From Streptomyces sp. NBC_01217 (lineage in GTDB: Bacteria > Actinomycetota > Actinomycetes > Streptomycetales > Streptomycetaceae), in the NCBI RefSeq assembly GCF_035994185.1, contig NZ_CP108538.1:4689501-4753500 (forward strand): a stretch of 64,000 bases of DNA. The letters are read 5' to 3'. Below are positions 48,921 to 58,078 of this stretch, piece after piece. Below the pieces are notes generated by a model. That model had not been told where the DNA came from. It was given only the letters and a program-made list of their open reading frames with translations, and did no database searches. Within the stretch, counting starts at the first letter, position 1. Each line of letters starts with the position of its first letter. Both the position numbers and the translations under genes were made by a program.

Positions 48921-49452
48921 TGTCGGTGGGCTCCGGGTCCTCCTCGGCGGCCGGTAGTCCGCCGTGGCGTGCCACGTAGTCCCGTGCCAGTCCGGCCATG
49001 AGTTCGCCAACGACGCTGCGCCCCTGCTCGCCCGGGTCGGTCTTCTGGGGGAGCAGCTTGAGCGAGCGGTCGAGCGCGGCCCCGGCTGTCGCCATCATGG
49101 TGCGGCGGTCGGCCGGTGTCGGCTCGGGCTGGACGCGCTCGGCGTAGGTGTGGTCCTTGCCGCCCCACTCGAAGTAGAGCTGCGGCTCGGTCATCTTGCC
49201 GAGCTCGCGTTCGGCGACGTCTTGCAACCGGTGTGCCATCTCGGTACGCCGTGAGTCAAGGTCGGCCTTGCGTACGGCGGTGGCGGTGGCTACCTCGGCG
49301 GCGCGGTCGAAGGTGAGCCCCATGTCGGCGGCGAGCTTTGAGACGGTGCTTGGTGAGCGCTTGATCTTCCTGGCGATGTCGTTGCGGGACATGCCCGCGG
49401 CGTGGTGGCGGCGTACCGCTCGCCGGTCTGTGTCAGTGATGGGTCGGCCCAT
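48910..49452 (-). CDS. Terminase small subunit
   Basis: The protein is 180 residues. An N-terminal helix-turn-helix is at about 1-50 (MGRPITDTDRRAVRRHHAAG, MSRNDIARKIKRSPSTVSKL), followed by a central helical oligomerisation region and an acidic tail (EEDPEPTDNGQ). It recognises the phage packaging site and hands DNA to TerL. The upstream intergenic region may contain the pac/cos site. Confidence 0.85.
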   Translation of the reverse strand: MGRPITDTDRRAVRRHHAAGMSRNDIARKIKRSPSTVSKLAADMGLTFDRAAEVATATAVRKADLDSRRTEMAHRLQDVAERELGKMTEPQLYFEWGGKDHTYAERVQPEPTPADRRTMMATAGAALDRSLKLLPQKTDPGEQGRSVVGELMAGLARDYVARHGGLPAAEEDPEPTDNGQ

Positions 49453-49492
49453 GGGGACGCGTCACCTCCTCGCCGCGGTGGTTCGTGGTGGG

Positions 49493-49684
49493 TCAGGTGG
49501 TGGACAGCTCCACCTTGTGCCGGACGGCTTCGGCGGCGAGCTGCCATGCGTTGCGGACGGGCACGGTGAGCGCGTCCCACGCGGGGAGGTCGTCACCGTT
49601 GACGCTCGTGTTGCCGACGGCCTCGGCGTACGCCTCGTAGGCGGCCTGGCCGATGGCGGGGGTGGTCGGGCGGTACTTGAACAC
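49493..49684 (-). CDS. Hypothetical phage protein, 63 aa
   Basis: GTG 49684 follows AGGAG by 8 bases. The product (FKYRPTTPAIGQAAYEAYAE, LPAWDALTVPVRNAWQLAAE) resembles small helical proteins found before terminase genes in Streptomyces phages. Function unknown. Confidence 0.75.
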   Translation of the reverse strand: MFKYRPTTPAIGQAAYEAYAEAVGNTSVNGDDLPAWDALTVPVRNAWQLAAEAVRHKVELSTT

Positions 49685-49719
49685 TGGCGGCGCTCCTCGG
49701 CGATCGGGTCCGGGCATGC

Positions 49720-49755
49720 GAAACGCCCCGGCGCGGTGAGCAGCCGGGGCGTTTC
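49720..49755 (-). terminator. Strong terminator before the terminase operon
   Basis: GAAACGCCCCGGC and GCCGGGGCGTTTC are perfect 13-base arms with a 10-base loop. It separates the early from the late transcription units. Confidence 0.85.
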
Positions 49756-49828
49756 AGTGGGCGGCCGTTTTCGGGCACGCCGGGGTCGCCCTGATTAGAT
49801 CACGGAATGGTCACGGTGGGCAACGGGT

Positions 49829-50092
49829 CTACTGGCGGGGCTGTCCCCACGTCGTGGGCTGCTGTCCGGGCGTGGGCTGCTGCCACTGCTGCGGCGCCTG
49901 CGGCTGCGACGCATACACCTGCTGTCCGGGCACCGGCCCCGCGTATCCGTCCGGCACGGTCGTTACAGTCACCCGACGCCGACGCGCAGACAGGTAGACC
50001 GGCGTCCACAACCCCACCGTGCAGATGAGCATGGTCCAGTGGAATCCCAGCAGGATGAACCCCATCTTCCGCCGGGTCTTGATCTGCGCCAT
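49829..50092 (-). CDS. Small membrane protein, Gln/Pro-rich tail, 87 aa
   Basis: One or two hydrophobic helices near residues 11-32 (MGFILLGFHWTMLICTVGLW) are followed by a basic stretch (SARRRRVTVTT) and a Gln/Pro/Trp-rich tail (QQWQQPTPGQQPTTWGQ). Membrane proteins with such tails appear in Streptomyces phage early regions. Function unknown. Confidence 0.7.
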   Translation of the reverse strand: MAQIKTRRKMGFILLGFHWTMLICTVGLWTPVYLSARRRRVTVTTVPDGYAGPVPGQQVYASQPQAPQQWQQPTPGQQPTTWGQPRQ

Positions 50093-50254
50093 GGTGCCGC
50101 TCCTCGTGTTGTTGGGGTGTGCATCCTGTGACGATCCGGTGTGCGGAATGGTTGCACGGCGGCCGGCGCTGCTCCCGCGCACGGCGGGCATGACGTCCGG
50201 TCATACGTGCGCCCCGCCGGGTCATGCGGCGGGGCGCTGTGGGTCATGCGGGTG

Positions 50255-50515
50255 TCATTCCCGCTGGTTGGCAGCCTGCGGGGTGTCCTGCTCCTGTACG
50301 CGCATCAGCATGCGATCGGGGATCTTCCCGTCCGGTACCGCTCCGGCGTCCCATGCGGACTGCCACCCGTGGGCGAGGAACTCGACGGCGAGGCGTACGG
50401 CGTCGGCCTTGGTCATGCCGGTACGCATGACCGTGGCAAGGGCGGCGTCGAAGCTGTCGGTGCGCGGGACGGAAACGGGGCTGCGGCGGCGGCGGGTAGG
50501 CTTCTTGGTAGCCAT
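50255..50515 (-). CDS. Hypothetical phage protein, 86 aa
   Basis: Basic N-terminus (MATKKPTRRRRSPVSVPRTD) followed by helices (FDAALATVMRTGMTKADAVR, VEFLAHGWQSAWDAG). The pattern A-L-x-x-V-M-R-x-G-x-x-K-A-D-A-V-R resembles ribbon-helix-helix DNA-binding proteins. ATG 50515. Possible regulator. Confidence 0.7.
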   Translation of the reverse strand: MATKKPTRRRRSPVSVPRTDSFDAALATVMRTGMTKADAVRLAVEFLAHGWQSAWDAGAVPDGKIPDRMLMRVQEQDTPQAANQRE

Positions 50516-50591
50516 GGCGGGGTGTACTCCCGTGGTGGTGAGGGCCCGTTCGCGATGTGGAGTCGTGGGCGGGCCCGTGGTGTGTGGTGGG

Positions 50592-51113
50592 TCAGACAGT
50601 GCGGTCGTTGGTCTGCTCGGCGCGGGCCTTGACTGCCTCGGCGAGCATGGCGGGGTTCTCGCGCAGGATGCGGCGAACGTATGAGCTGGTGGCGCCGAGC
50701 TCGCGGGCAATGGCGTTGGGCTCCATGCCGTCGGCGGTGGCGCGGCAGATGATGCCAGGGGTAGCAAGCTTGATCGCCTCGGCGGCGCGGCGGATTGTGC
50801 CGGCCTCCGCAAGGGGGATGGCGTCGGCGACGTGGGCGCCGAGCTCGGCTCGGTTCTGTTCGGGGGTGCTGTCGTAGTCGAGGGCAAGGGCGGCGAGCAC
50901 GGACGACGTGACGGCGCTCCGGGTGGCGGCCTGCGCGCTCTCCAAGTCGTCGAGGACCTTCAACGCGGCCTCGCGAAGTGTTTGGGCGCCGAACTCGCGG
51001 AGCTCCCGAAGGTGACGGCCCTTGGCGTGCTCCTTCACCTTCCGGCTGATCTCTACCGAGCTGTATGACCTGCCGGTCTGGTCGGCGGCGGTCTGCTCGT
51101 CGTTGGTGCTCAT
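50592..51113 (-). CDS. Helix-turn-helix phage protein, 173 aa
   Basis: Helical throughout (VEISRKVKEHAKGRHLRELR, DDLESAQAATRSAVTSSVLA). The C-terminus has EPNAIARELGATSSYVRRIL, a clear HTH with recognition helix. It may regulate late genes or bind DNA during packaging. No exact family recognised. Confidence 0.75.
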   Translation of the reverse strand: MSTNDEQTAADQTGRSYSSVEISRKVKEHAKGRHLRELREFGAQTLREAALKVLDDLESAQAATRSAVTSSVLAALALDYDSTPEQNRAELGAHVADAIPLAEAGTIRRAAEAIKLATPGIICRATADGMEPNAIARELGATSSYVRRILRENPAMLAEAVKARAEQTNDRTV

Positions 51114-51177
51114 GTCGGGCTGCTCCTGGTGGTGGTCGAGGGCCCGGCCGCGGGGGGTGCGGCCGGGCCGGTGGTGG

Positions 51178-51651
51178 TCAGGCGAACAGGGCGCCCTGGT
51201 CGGCGGTGGGGAGCGCGAACAAGGTGGGGCCGGTGTCGCGGGCGCCGATCCACTGGCCGCGCCATGTGCCCTCGGTGGCCTCGGCCTCTGTGATCAGCTC
51301 GGCGGCGTAGCGGGACTCCTCGGCGGCGGCGGCGCGGTCGGCGGCGGTGGGCCGGGTTGGGGTGGACAGGGTGGCGATGGTCTCGGCCGCGATGGCGTCC
51401 CGGACGGTGTCCGATGCGAGGAGGTCGCGTTCCCACTCAGTGAGCGGGGTGGCGTGCTGGGCGGCGACTGCCTCGGCGTGGGCGCGGTCGCGGGCCTCGG
51501 CCTTGACGCACCGGGTGCACATGCGCCGCATCTTGCTGGTGTTTGCGTGCAGATCGGTCGGGGCGCCGGTGCAGTACGTCGTCATGGTGCCGGGGCGGCG
51601 GTAGTGGCCTGTGGTCTTGGTGATGGCGGCGCGTATCGAGTAGGTGTGCAT
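51178..51651 (-). CDS. Hypothetical phage protein with Cys/His pair, 157 aa
   Basis: The N-terminal segment has YCTGAPTDLHANTSKMRRMC then TRCVKAEARDR, a C...H...CxxC zinc pattern. The helical body has AEAVAAQHATPLTEWERDLL. Similar proteins in actinophages are uncharacterised. ATG 51651. Confidence 0.7.
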   Translation of the reverse strand: MHTYSIRAAITKTTGHYRRPGTMTTYCTGAPTDLHANTSKMRRMCTRCVKAEARDRAHAEAVAAQHATPLTEWERDLLASDTVRDAIAAETIATLSTPTRPTAADRAAAAEESRYAAELITEAEATEGTWRGQWIGARDTGPTLFALPTADQGALFA

Positions 51652-51794
51652 GGGGTGTACTCCCGTGGTTGGCAGGGTGTGGAGCCCTGCGGTACTCAGT
51701 ACCGTACGGGGCGGTACTGGGTTGCGCAAGCGGTTCGCGGAAAGGGGCGCCGGTCAACTCCCAACGCCCCTCGGCCCGTTCACGCTGCGGGCCG

Positions 51795-52217
51795 CTACAG
51801 CGTCCACGCCTGGCGGTAGTCGGGGTGGTCGTCCCACACCGCCACGATGTCGTACAGGTCGGCACAGCCGCCCCCAGGGACGCCTTCCCACCCGTGCCCG
51901 CCCTCGTCGCAGTAGCCGCCCCCGCTGCCACACTCGGTGTGCCCTTCGACGGCTCGGCGCTGCCTGGCAATCCGGCGGAGAGTGCGGGCGGGATCCTGGC
52001 GTGCGATGTGCGCGGCGACGCCGTCGGGGTCGGCGTTCTCGGGAGTCACGACCACCACGCCATCGTCGAGGTAGTCCGCGATGATGTACCGCTCGTAGCT
52101 GGCCTGAGGCGGGCGGGCTGTCCACACGCCTGACTGCTCGTCCCACATCGCTGCGCGGGCGTCGGCTTCCTCTTCGTCGAGGCGGGCGCGGGCGAATGAC
52201 GCCATGGTGTCGGTCAT
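51795..52217 (-). CDS. DUF6221-like protein, 140 aa
   Basis: The product begins MTDTMASFARARLDEEEADA and has HIARQDPARTLRRIARQRRA with a final DDHPDYRQAWTL, the layout of the DUF6221 family common in Streptomyces phages and elements. Function unknown. ATG 52217 overlaps the preceding stop. Confidence 0.8.
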   Translation of the reverse strand: MTDTMASFARARLDEEEADARAAMWDEQSGVWTARPPQASYERYIIADYLDDGVVVVTPENADPDGVAAHIARQDPARTLRRIARQRRAVEGHTECGSGGGYCDEGGHGWEGVPGGGCADLYDIVAVWDDHPDYRQAWTL

Positions 52218-53089
52218 GCGGTCGAGTCTTCCGCACGCTGCTGCGCGGCCTCCATCGCCACGTACAGGGTCACCAACTCGGCCCCCTGCCACACGCGCCG
52301 GCCACGGTCGAGCAGCACGGGCGCGGTGCACGCCGAACCGGTCGAGCAGACCACCGTAGCCGCGGCCGGATTCCCGCTTCGGGTGTGCGCGGTGAGCGGC
52401 CCCCGGCAGTACGGGCACGGCCGGTCAAGGGCGGTGGGGCGCCCATCCCTGCCGAGCGCGCGTTCGAGGATGCGTCGGGCACGGCGGGCAACTTCCGCCA
52501 GGCTCTCGACGACGCGCGCGGGCGTGGAGGTGAACAGGTCGCCGTGCGCCTCGTCGAGGGCGCGGCCTTCCAGCCACATGGCGGCCCAATGCAGCCCGTG
52601 GGCGCGGCTGCCGGGGCTGCTCGCGTCGGCCGGTCCGGCGTCGCGGTGGGTGGGGAGGGTCCAGCGGGCGGAGTCGTCGCGGTCGGCCTGGTCTTCGGCC
52701 CACCGTACGTGCGTGGCGTCTGCGGTGCGGCGGCCAACGAGGTGGCGGCGGACGGGGCGTTGAACGCGTTCGGCGATGGCGTCGCACGCCTCGAACAGGG
52801 CTTCTTCGATGGCCATGGCGGCGTCGAGGGCGTCGAGGTTGGCGGGGGCGGGGTGCTCGCGGAGTACGAGCGGCAGGCGGCCGATGCTCGGGCCGTCGTC
52901 GGCCGGTTCGGGCTCGGCTCCGAGCGCCCGGGAGTCGAGCGGCGGCCACACGGCGGCGGGGCGCTGCTCGATCGCGGCGAGTAGGTCGCCCCACTGCTCG
53001 CGGATGGCGCGGAGGTCGGCGGCGGCCTGGGCGGCATTGGGGTCTTGCACGGTGCAGGTTCTCCAATTTGGTGCGGTGCTGTTACTCAT
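52214..53089 (-). CDS. Zinc-binding phage protein, 291 aa
   Basis: Mostly helical; a zinc ribbon lies near the C-terminus (CPYCRGPLTAHTRSGNPAAA, then VVCSTGSACTAPV). The C-terminus reads GAELVTLYVAMEAAQQRAED. Similar to uncharacterised Streptomyces phage proteins of 250-300 residues. ATG 53089 overlaps a short upstream frame. Function unknown. Confidence 0.75.
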   Translation of the reverse strand: MSNSTAPNWRTCTVQDPNAAQAAADLRAIREQWGDLLAAIEQRPAAVWPPLDSRALGAEPEPADDGPSIGRLPLVLREHPAPANLDALDAAMAIEEALFEACDAIAERVQRPVRRHLVGRRTADATHVRWAEDQADRDDSARWTLPTHRDAGPADASSPGSRAHGLHWAAMWLEGRALDEAHGDLFTSTPARVVESLAEVARRARRILERALGRDGRPTALDRPCPYCRGPLTAHTRSGNPAAATVVCSTGSACTAPVLLDRGRRVWQGAELVTLYVAMEAAQQRAEDSTA

Positions 53090-53198
53090 CGAGCGTCGCC
53101 CTACCTTGATCGAATTGGGTAGTACGCAAGGGCAGTTGCGTGAGCAGCCAGGCGGCCAACTCTTGGGGCACGTCTGGTGCCCGAATGGGCGGCTTCAC
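53082..53198 (-). CDS. Possible small protein, 38 aa
   Basis: From GTG 53198 the frame reads VKPPIRAPDVPQELAAWLLT then QLPLRTTQFDQGRATLDE and ends at a TAA overlapping the next ATG. There is no clear ribosome-binding site. The overlap and coding-like composition favour a real gene, but it could be leader sequence. Confidence 0.4.
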   Translation of the reverse strand: MKPPIRAPDVPQELAAWLLTQLPLRTTQFDQGRATLDE

Positions 53199-53232
53199 GT
53201 GCGCTGGCGAACAGGGGCTAAGCCGCCGCTCA

Positions 53233-54330
53233 TTACTGCTCTGCGGTGGTGTGGATGGTGGCGAGGGCGGCGCGGCGGCGAGCGCTCTGCCACGCGGCCT
53301 GGTAGCGCTCGGCGTCGCCCATGTACCGGGCGCCGAGCACGGACGCGGTTTCGGCGCGCTCCTCGGCGGCGGCCAGGCGCTCGGCGACCTCCTTCACGTC
53401 GGCCTCGGCGCGCTGGGCGTGGCGCTCGGCAATTCGCTCGGTCGCGGTTCGCCGTGCACGGGCCTCCATGCTGGCTTCCTCGGGCTTCATGCCGTAGTAC
53501 AGGCCAAGCTCAATCCACACGGCGCACATGTCGTGCGCGGCACGGATGCGGCCGAGAGTGTGCTGTGCCCGGTCGGGGGTCTGTAGGCGCAAGCTGTGCG
53601 CGGCGACCATGACCACGCGGGCGCGCTCCTTGGCGTCCTTGGCGTCCTGCTGCGCCTGCTCGCGGGCGGCGGCCTCGTGGTCGCGGGCGGCCTCGGCCTG
53701 CTCGGCGCGGGTCGTGAGTTCACGGATGTTGGCGCCCCTGCCGTGAATGGCGCTCAGTGCGGCGCTGTTGAGCTGTCCGCGGGCCAGTCCTAGGGCTGCG
53801 TGCAACTCGTCCCGTTCGGCTTCGGCCTTCTCGGCGCGCGCGGTGTCGGTGACCCCCCGAAGTGCGTGCAGTGCCTGTTCGGTGTCGTGGGCGCGCTTCT
53901 CGGCCTCATCGGCGCGGTGGCGCATGTCGGCGACGTCCTCGACGACACCCCGGACCGGGCCCATGCCGGTGCGGCCGGTTGCTGCTTCATGCATGTCGGC
54001 GATGGTCTTGCACGCGGCAAGGTAGTCGGCCTTGAAACGCTCGGCATCCTGCTTGGCGTCTCGCCACTGCCGATTGTGCATGCGGAGCTGCGCCCACAGG
54101 TTCTGAATCGTGGTGGGGTCGCCTCCGAGTGAGCGGATACCGGCACGGAGGATACGGAGTTCCGTCTCTGCGGTGTCGGCGCGGCGCTCGGCGGTGGCGA
54201 CACTCTGCCCGGCGGCGATGAGGGAATGCCCGGCGCGGCCGTAGGCGTCGGCGAGCGCGGTACGCAGCCGGTCGAGGCCTGCGGCCATGTCGTCGAGGGC
54301 GAGGCGGGCGGTGTCGGTCGGGGTGGTCAT
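53233..54330 (-). CDS. Long coiled-coil phage protein, 365 aa
   Basis: Almost entirely helical with heptad-like Ala/Glu/Arg runs (AERRADTAETELRILRAGIR, ADEAEKRAHDTEQALHALRG, AAAREQAQQDAKDAKERARV). No enzyme motif is seen. Coiled-coil proteins of this kind in Streptomyces phage early regions are uncharacterised. ATG 54330 overlaps the preceding stop. Confidence 0.75.
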   Translation of the reverse strand: MTTPTDTARLALDDMAAGLDRLRTALADAYGRAGHSLIAAGQSVATAERRADTAETELRILRAGIRSLGGDPTTIQNLWAQLRMHNRQWRDAKQDAERFKADYLAACKTIADMHEAATGRTGMGPVRGVVEDVADMRHRADEAEKRAHDTEQALHALRGVTDTARAEKAEAERDELHAALGLARGQLNSAALSAIHGRGANIRELTTRAEQAEAARDHEAAAREQAQQDAKDAKERARVVMVAAHSLRLQTPDRAQHTLGRIRAAHDMCAVWIELGLYYGMKPEEASMEARARRTATERIAERHAQRAEADVKEVAERLAAAEERAETASVLGARYMGDAERYQAAWQSARRRAALATIHTTAEQ

Positions 54331-54896
54331 GGCTGCGGCTCCGGGGGCGTGGTGGTCAGGTGGGCGGTCTGCTCGTCGAGGAACGCCCGGATGCGGGCGG
54401 TACGGGTGCCGGACTCTCCGGGGCAGATGAACGGGTAGGGCGGGTTCGTGCCGCGGCAGGCTCGGCAGTCTTCGGCGTTCCTGCCGGTGTGCTGCGGCGT
54501 GGAGTCGGCGAGCGCCCGAACGTTGCTGTATGACCGGATGCTGAGCAGCCGAGCAAGGGTCTGCCGGTGCTCGGCCTGGCGCTGCTCCTCGACGGCCCGG
54601 TACGCGCGGAGCTGCTCGGCGTAGTCCGCGGCCAGCTGCTCGGCCTCGCGGATCGCGTCGTGGGCAGCGTCGAGTTGGCGGGCCTGGCGGCGCATGGCGG
54701 TGCCGTGCTCGCGCTGTGCCTGGCGGGCGGTGTCGAGGGCGGCGTGATCGGCGGTGATCGCGTCGCGGAGGAGTGTGCGTTCGTCGCGGGTGAGTTCGCC
54801 GCGGTCGAGGCGGGCAAGGAGGTTCAGGACGGTGGCGCGGCGGGCGCCTGCGGCCTTCGCGCGTCGGTCGGCGTTCGGCCGGTTGCGGCGGGTCAT
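54327..54896 (-). CDS. Helical phage protein with CxxC, 189 aa
   Basis: A basic N-terminus (MTRRNRPNADRRAKAAGARR) leads into long helices (LDRGELTRDERTLLRDAITA, QLAADYAEQLRAYRAVEEQR). Near the C-terminus is CRACRGTNPPYPFIC, a short zinc-like motif. It is coupled to the following coiled-coil gene. Function unknown. Confidence 0.7.
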   Translation of the reverse strand: MTRRNRPNADRRAKAAGARRATVLNLLARLDRGELTRDERTLLRDAITADHAALDTARQAQREHGTAMRRQARQLDAAHDAIREAEQLAADYAEQLRAYRAVEEQRQAEHRQTLARLLSIRSYSNVRALADSTPQHTGRNAEDCRACRGTNPPYPFICPGESGTRTARIRAFLDEQTAHLTTTPPEPQP

Positions 54897-55141
54897 GAGA
54901 CGCGCTCCCACGTGGTCGTGGCCTTCTCAATGTGGCCAGCGGCGAGGCTGCGGCCGGTCGGCTCGAACGTGTCCGGGTCGCGCTCGGCGTAGTAGTTGAC
55001 CCAGAACGTGACGCGGGCGCGTGCTGCTCCGGGCTTGTCGTATGGGCCTTCGTGCTTGGTCCACGTGTCGCCGCCGCGGGTGATGACGATGACGGCGCGG
55101 TAGACGTCGCCGTTGCGGTCGGCGCCGATGTTGCGGGCCAT
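54893..55141 (-). CDS. Small phage protein, 82 aa
   Basis: MARNIGADRNGDVYRAVIVI, then DTWTKHEGPYDKPGAARARV and TFWVNYYAERDPDTF. The alpha/beta layout resembles small actinophage proteins of unknown role. ATG 55141; the stop overlaps the next gene's start. Confidence 0.7.
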   Translation of the reverse strand: MARNIGADRNGDVYRAVIVITRGGDTWTKHEGPYDKPGAARARVTFWVNYYAERDPDTFEPTGRSLAAGHIEKATTTWERVS

Positions 55142-55207
55142 GTGGGCTCCCGATGGGGTGGGGCGCCGGCCGCATGGTGGCGCGGCGCCCCGGGGTGGGT
55201 CAGGTGG

Positions 55208-55357
55208 TCAGTGCTGGCACTGGGAGCTGTGGCAGCCGTGCGAGTGGCACCACTCGGGGTCGCGCATCTCGTCCTCTGTGGCCCGGATGGGGACGGGCGG
55301 GAGGCTGGCGAGGATCCGGCGGTCTCTGCGGGCGGCGAGGCGGGCGCGGTACGTCAT
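55208..55357 (-). CDS. Small Cys/His protein, 49 aa
   Basis: Basic N-terminus (MTYRARLAARRDRRILASLP) and a C-terminal EWCHSHGCHSSQCQH cluster that could hold a zinc ion. ATG 55357 overlaps the previous stop (ATGA). Confidence 0.6.
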   Translation of the reverse strand: MTYRARLAARRDRRILASLPPVPIRATEDEMRDPEWCHSHGCHSSQCQH

Positions 55358-55506
55358 CGCTGCGCCTCCGGGGTGCAGTGGCCGGTGTGGCATCGGACTT
55401 CTCCGTCGGCGGCGTAGTGGACGTGGTGGCCCTGGTGTGCGAGGCGGTCGGCCTCCTGGCGGGCGGCGTTGGTGCGGCCGTAGCGGCGTGGCGAGGCGGT
55501 ATTCAT
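55354..55506 (-). CDS. Small protein, 50 aa
   Basis: MNTASPRRYGRTNAARQEAD, then HQGHHVHYAADGEVRCHTGH and a terminal Cys. Chained by ATGA overlaps to its neighbours. Function unknown. Confidence 0.6.
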   Translation of the reverse strand: MNTASPRRYGRTNAARQEADRLAHQGHHVHYAADGEVRCHTGHCTPEAQR

Positions 55507-55775
55507 CGGCGGCGAACCTTCTGGGCGAGGCGGGCGGCGAGGTTGTCGGAGTGCCAGAGACGGCGGTTCTCGCGGCTGCCGTGGTGGGTCGAGTGGGCAA
55601 ACGGCCGGCCGCATCGGGCGCAGCGTGCGAGGTGGCGCAGCGTGGGCCGGTGCCAGTGGCGGGGGTCCATCCATTCGCCACACGACTCAACGTGCTCGGC
55701 CTGGGGTCGGCAGCACGCGGAGTACAGGCACGGGCTGTTGGCGTCGTTGGCGCGGAACCAGTGGCCGTGGATCAT
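55503..55775 (-). CDS. Cys/His-rich zinc protein, 90 aa
   Basis: Contains CLYSACCRPQAEHVESC and CARCGRPFAHSTHHGSRENR, suggesting two zinc sites. The C-terminus is basic (LAARLAQKVRRR), suiting nucleic-acid contact. Coupled in the chain of small early genes. Confidence 0.65.
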   Translation of the reverse strand: MIHGHWFRANDANSPCLYSACCRPQAEHVESCGEWMDPRHWHRPTLRHLARCARCGRPFAHSTHHGSRENRRLWHSDNLAARLAQKVRRR

Positions 55776-56866
55776 CGGCCGGCCTCGCTCTCGCGGTACG
55801 CCTTGGTACGAGCCTGGTGGGTGTTGTCGAGGCGTTGGCGGGTGCCGCTGTGGCTGGTACAGAGCTGCCTGGCGGGGGCGAGGCAGAGCGGGCACGGTGC
55901 GGCGATCTGCGGGAGGCGCAGCGCGGGCGCGGGCGGCTCCTCGGCGGCGGGCCGGTACTCGCGGTGGAACACGTCGAGGGGGCATGCGCTGCCGCACTGG
56001 CCGGGCCTGTCGTCGCGCCACTCGTACGCAACGGCGGTGTGTCCGTCCTCGGCTTCCCATACGCGGGTGACGGTGACGATCTGGCTGGGGTTGAGCCGCT
56101 TGGTGTAGCGGGCGCCGACGGCGGGTGCGGCGGGCTGCTCTTCGGCGGGTGCTGTGGGCGCGGCGGCCATGAGTGTGGCGGCGTGGTCGCGGACGGCTGC
56201 GGCGGCCGACTGTACGGCGTCGCGTACGTCGCGGCTGCTCCACTCCTCGGGCCACGTGCCGTCGCACTCGCGCATCTGTGTGGCGACCAGCTCGACGATG
56301 CCTGCGGCGGTGAGCATCGCCTCGGCGCAGATCGCGGCGTCGCCCTGGCGCTGCTCGGCGAGCACGACGGTGCGGTGTCGGGCGAGGTAGTCGGCGGCGA
56401 TGGCGTGGGCGCGACGGTGGGGGATGTCGTCGGCAAGTTCGGCAAGCAGCTGCTCGGTGGTGTCGGGGAACTCGGCGGCGAGCGCGTCGGCGTCGGCCTG
56501 GCCCTGGGCGAGCTCGGCCGGGGTAAGCGGCGCGGGCTTCTTCTCGGCGGGGAGGTTGGCGGCGACGTGGCCGAGCAGCGCGTCAAGGCCGGCCGGGCGG
56601 TCGACGGCGGACAGCTGCGCGTTGCGGGCGTCGGCCTCGGCGATGGCGGCGGCGCCGAGCGGCTGGTCTCCATCGCGCGCGGCGTCGGCGTCGAACCGGT
56701 CGGCAACCTGCCTGAGCGCGTACGCGGCGGCACGCTTGCCCATCCCGTGCGCGGCGGCCTGAACGGCGTACGTGCCGAAATCGTCGGTGTCGTCGGCGGC
56801 CGGGGTGGGTCGGATGATGACGTACGCCATGGCGTCGAGGTCGGCGAGGGTGGCGCGGTGGTTCAT
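55772..56866 (-). CDS. Phage protein with C-terminal zinc motif, 364 aa
   Basis: The N-terminal part is helical (MNHRATLADLDAMAYVIIRP, MGKRAAAYALRQVADRFDAD, AEAMLTAAGIVELVATQMRE). Residues about 265-300 form a beta domain (VGARYTKRLNPSQIVTVTRV). The end has PCPLCLAPARQLCTSHSGTR, a zinc-like CxxC...C.H. Similar two-part proteins recur in Streptomyces phages near SSB. Function unknown. Confidence 0.75.
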   Translation of the reverse strand: MNHRATLADLDAMAYVIIRPTPAADDTDDFGTYAVQAAAHGMGKRAAAYALRQVADRFDADAARDGDQPLGAAAIAEADARNAQLSAVDRPAGLDALLGHVAANLPAEKKPAPLTPAELAQGQADADALAAEFPDTTEQLLAELADDIPHRRAHAIAADYLARHRTVVLAEQRQGDAAICAEAMLTAAGIVELVATQMRECDGTWPEEWSSRDVRDAVQSAAAAVRDHAATLMAAAPTAPAEEQPAAPAVGARYTKRLNPSQIVTVTRVWEAEDGHTAVAYEWRDDRPGQCGSACPLDVFHREYRPAAEEPPAPALRLPQIAAPCPLCLAPARQLCTSHSGTRQRLDNTHQARTKAYRESEAGR

Positions 56867-56964
56867 GGGGTGTTCCTGTCTCGTGTGGAGTCGAGCGAGG
56901 TGGTGTGGCGCGGTGTGCTCGCGCGCGCGGTGCGGGCGGCGACCGGACGTCGGACGTGTGCGGG

Positions 56965-57477
56965 TCAGAACGGGGGTTCGTCGCTGCGCTGCTGGTTCTG
57001 CTGGCCCCATCCGCCGGGCTGCTGCTGGCCGTTGGCCCACGGGTCGTTGTTGGGCTGCTGTGCGCCGTATCCGCCGCTGCTGGGCTGCTGCTGGCGGGCC
57101 GGGCCCTGGTTGCCGTTGGTCTTGGTGACGGCGGCAGTCGCGGTCTTCAGCGACGGGCCGATCTCCTCGGCCTCGATCTCGTAGACGGTGCGCTTGACGC
57201 CTTCGCGGTCCTCGTATGAGCGCTGTTTGAGGGAGCCACGGACGATGACGCGGTTGCCGCGGGCGAGGCTCTCGGCGACGTTCTGCGCGAGGCTGCGCCA
57301 TGCGGTGACGGTGAGGAACAGGCCGTCTCCGTCGCGCCATTCGTTGGTCTGCTTGTCGAATGTGCGGGGGGTGGAGGCGACGCGGAACTTGGCGACGGCG
57401 TGGCCGGACGGGGTGAACTTGAGTTCCGGGTCGTCGACCAGGTTGCCGATAACGGTGATCAGGGTTTCGCCTGCCAT
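56965..57477 (-). CDS. ssb: Single-stranded DNA-binding protein
   Basis: The protein is 170 residues. The OB fold is at about 1-112 ([60 protein letters not shown]). A Gln/Gly/Asn-rich linker leads to the acidic tip SDEPPF that recruits partner proteins. It acts with the ERF recombinase and replication protein in the early region. ATG 57477 overlaps the preceding stop (TGATG). Confidence 0.95.
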   Translation of the reverse strand: MAGETLITVIGNLVDDPELKFTPSGHAVAKFRVASTPRTFDKQTNEWRDGDGLFLTVTAWRSLAQNVAESLARGNRVIVRGSLKQRSYEDREGVKRTVYEIEAEEIGPSLKTATAAVTKTNGNQGPARQQQPSSGGYGAQQPNNDPWANGQQQPGGWGQQNQQRSDEPPF

Positions 57478-57941
57478 CAGGCGGCCTGCCTTTCAGTGGT
57501 AGCGGTCTGCGGGGTGGCGCGGTTGCGGCGGCAAGTCCGGCATTTACGGGTGCCGTTGGGGGCTACGTAGGTGTTCGCAGCGTCGAACGGGTGGCCGCGG
57601 TGGCACGCGGTCTGCGCAGCGCGCAGTGCAACGTGGTTGGTCGAGGCGAGGAGGTTCACGCGGTGGGTGACGGCCCGCAGGTGGCTCGGCCGGACGCAGG
57701 CGCGGTTGCGGCACCGGTGGTCAATGTCGAGTCCGGTCGGGATCGGGCCGAACGCGAGTGTGTAGGCGTAGCGGTGGGCCTTGACTGTCCGGCCGAGGTG
57801 AAAGGTGCCGTAGCCCTTTTCGTTCAGGGCGGCGTCCCATTCATGGCAGTGGCCATAAACGCCCCGGACGAGAGACAGCGGTCCGTCGAACGCGACTCGG
57901 GACCAGTAGCGCCATGCGGCTGTGGGGCGTGGCCGGGCCAT
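57477..57941 (-). CDS. HNH endonuclease, 154 aa
   Basis: The HNH signature is complete: [20 protein letters not shown] near residues 72-91 (D-x-D-H, C...C, H). An N-terminal strand region precedes it ([36 protein letters not shown]) and CRTCRRNRA follows. Small HNH enzymes of this type nick or cut DNA in phages and may act as homing enzymes. It is directly upstream of ssb. Confidence 0.9.
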   Translation of the reverse strand: MARPRPTAAWRYWSRVAFDGPLSLVRGVYGHCHEWDAALNEKGYGTFHLGRTVKAHRYAYTLAFGPIPTGLDIDHRCRNRACVRPSHLRAVTHRVNLLASTNHVALRAAQTACHRGHPFDAANTYVAPNGTRKCRTCRRNRATPQTATTERQAA

Positions 57942-58078
57942 GGGCGGGTCCTTTCTGGTCTGAGCGAGGCTCACGGTTCGTTGTGGTGCGTTCGAGGTCG
58001 GTTGTGATCGATCGCGGTCGGAACATACCACGAAGGGGGGTGCGGTGGTCAGTTGTGGTGCCCCCCCCTGCCGAGGCG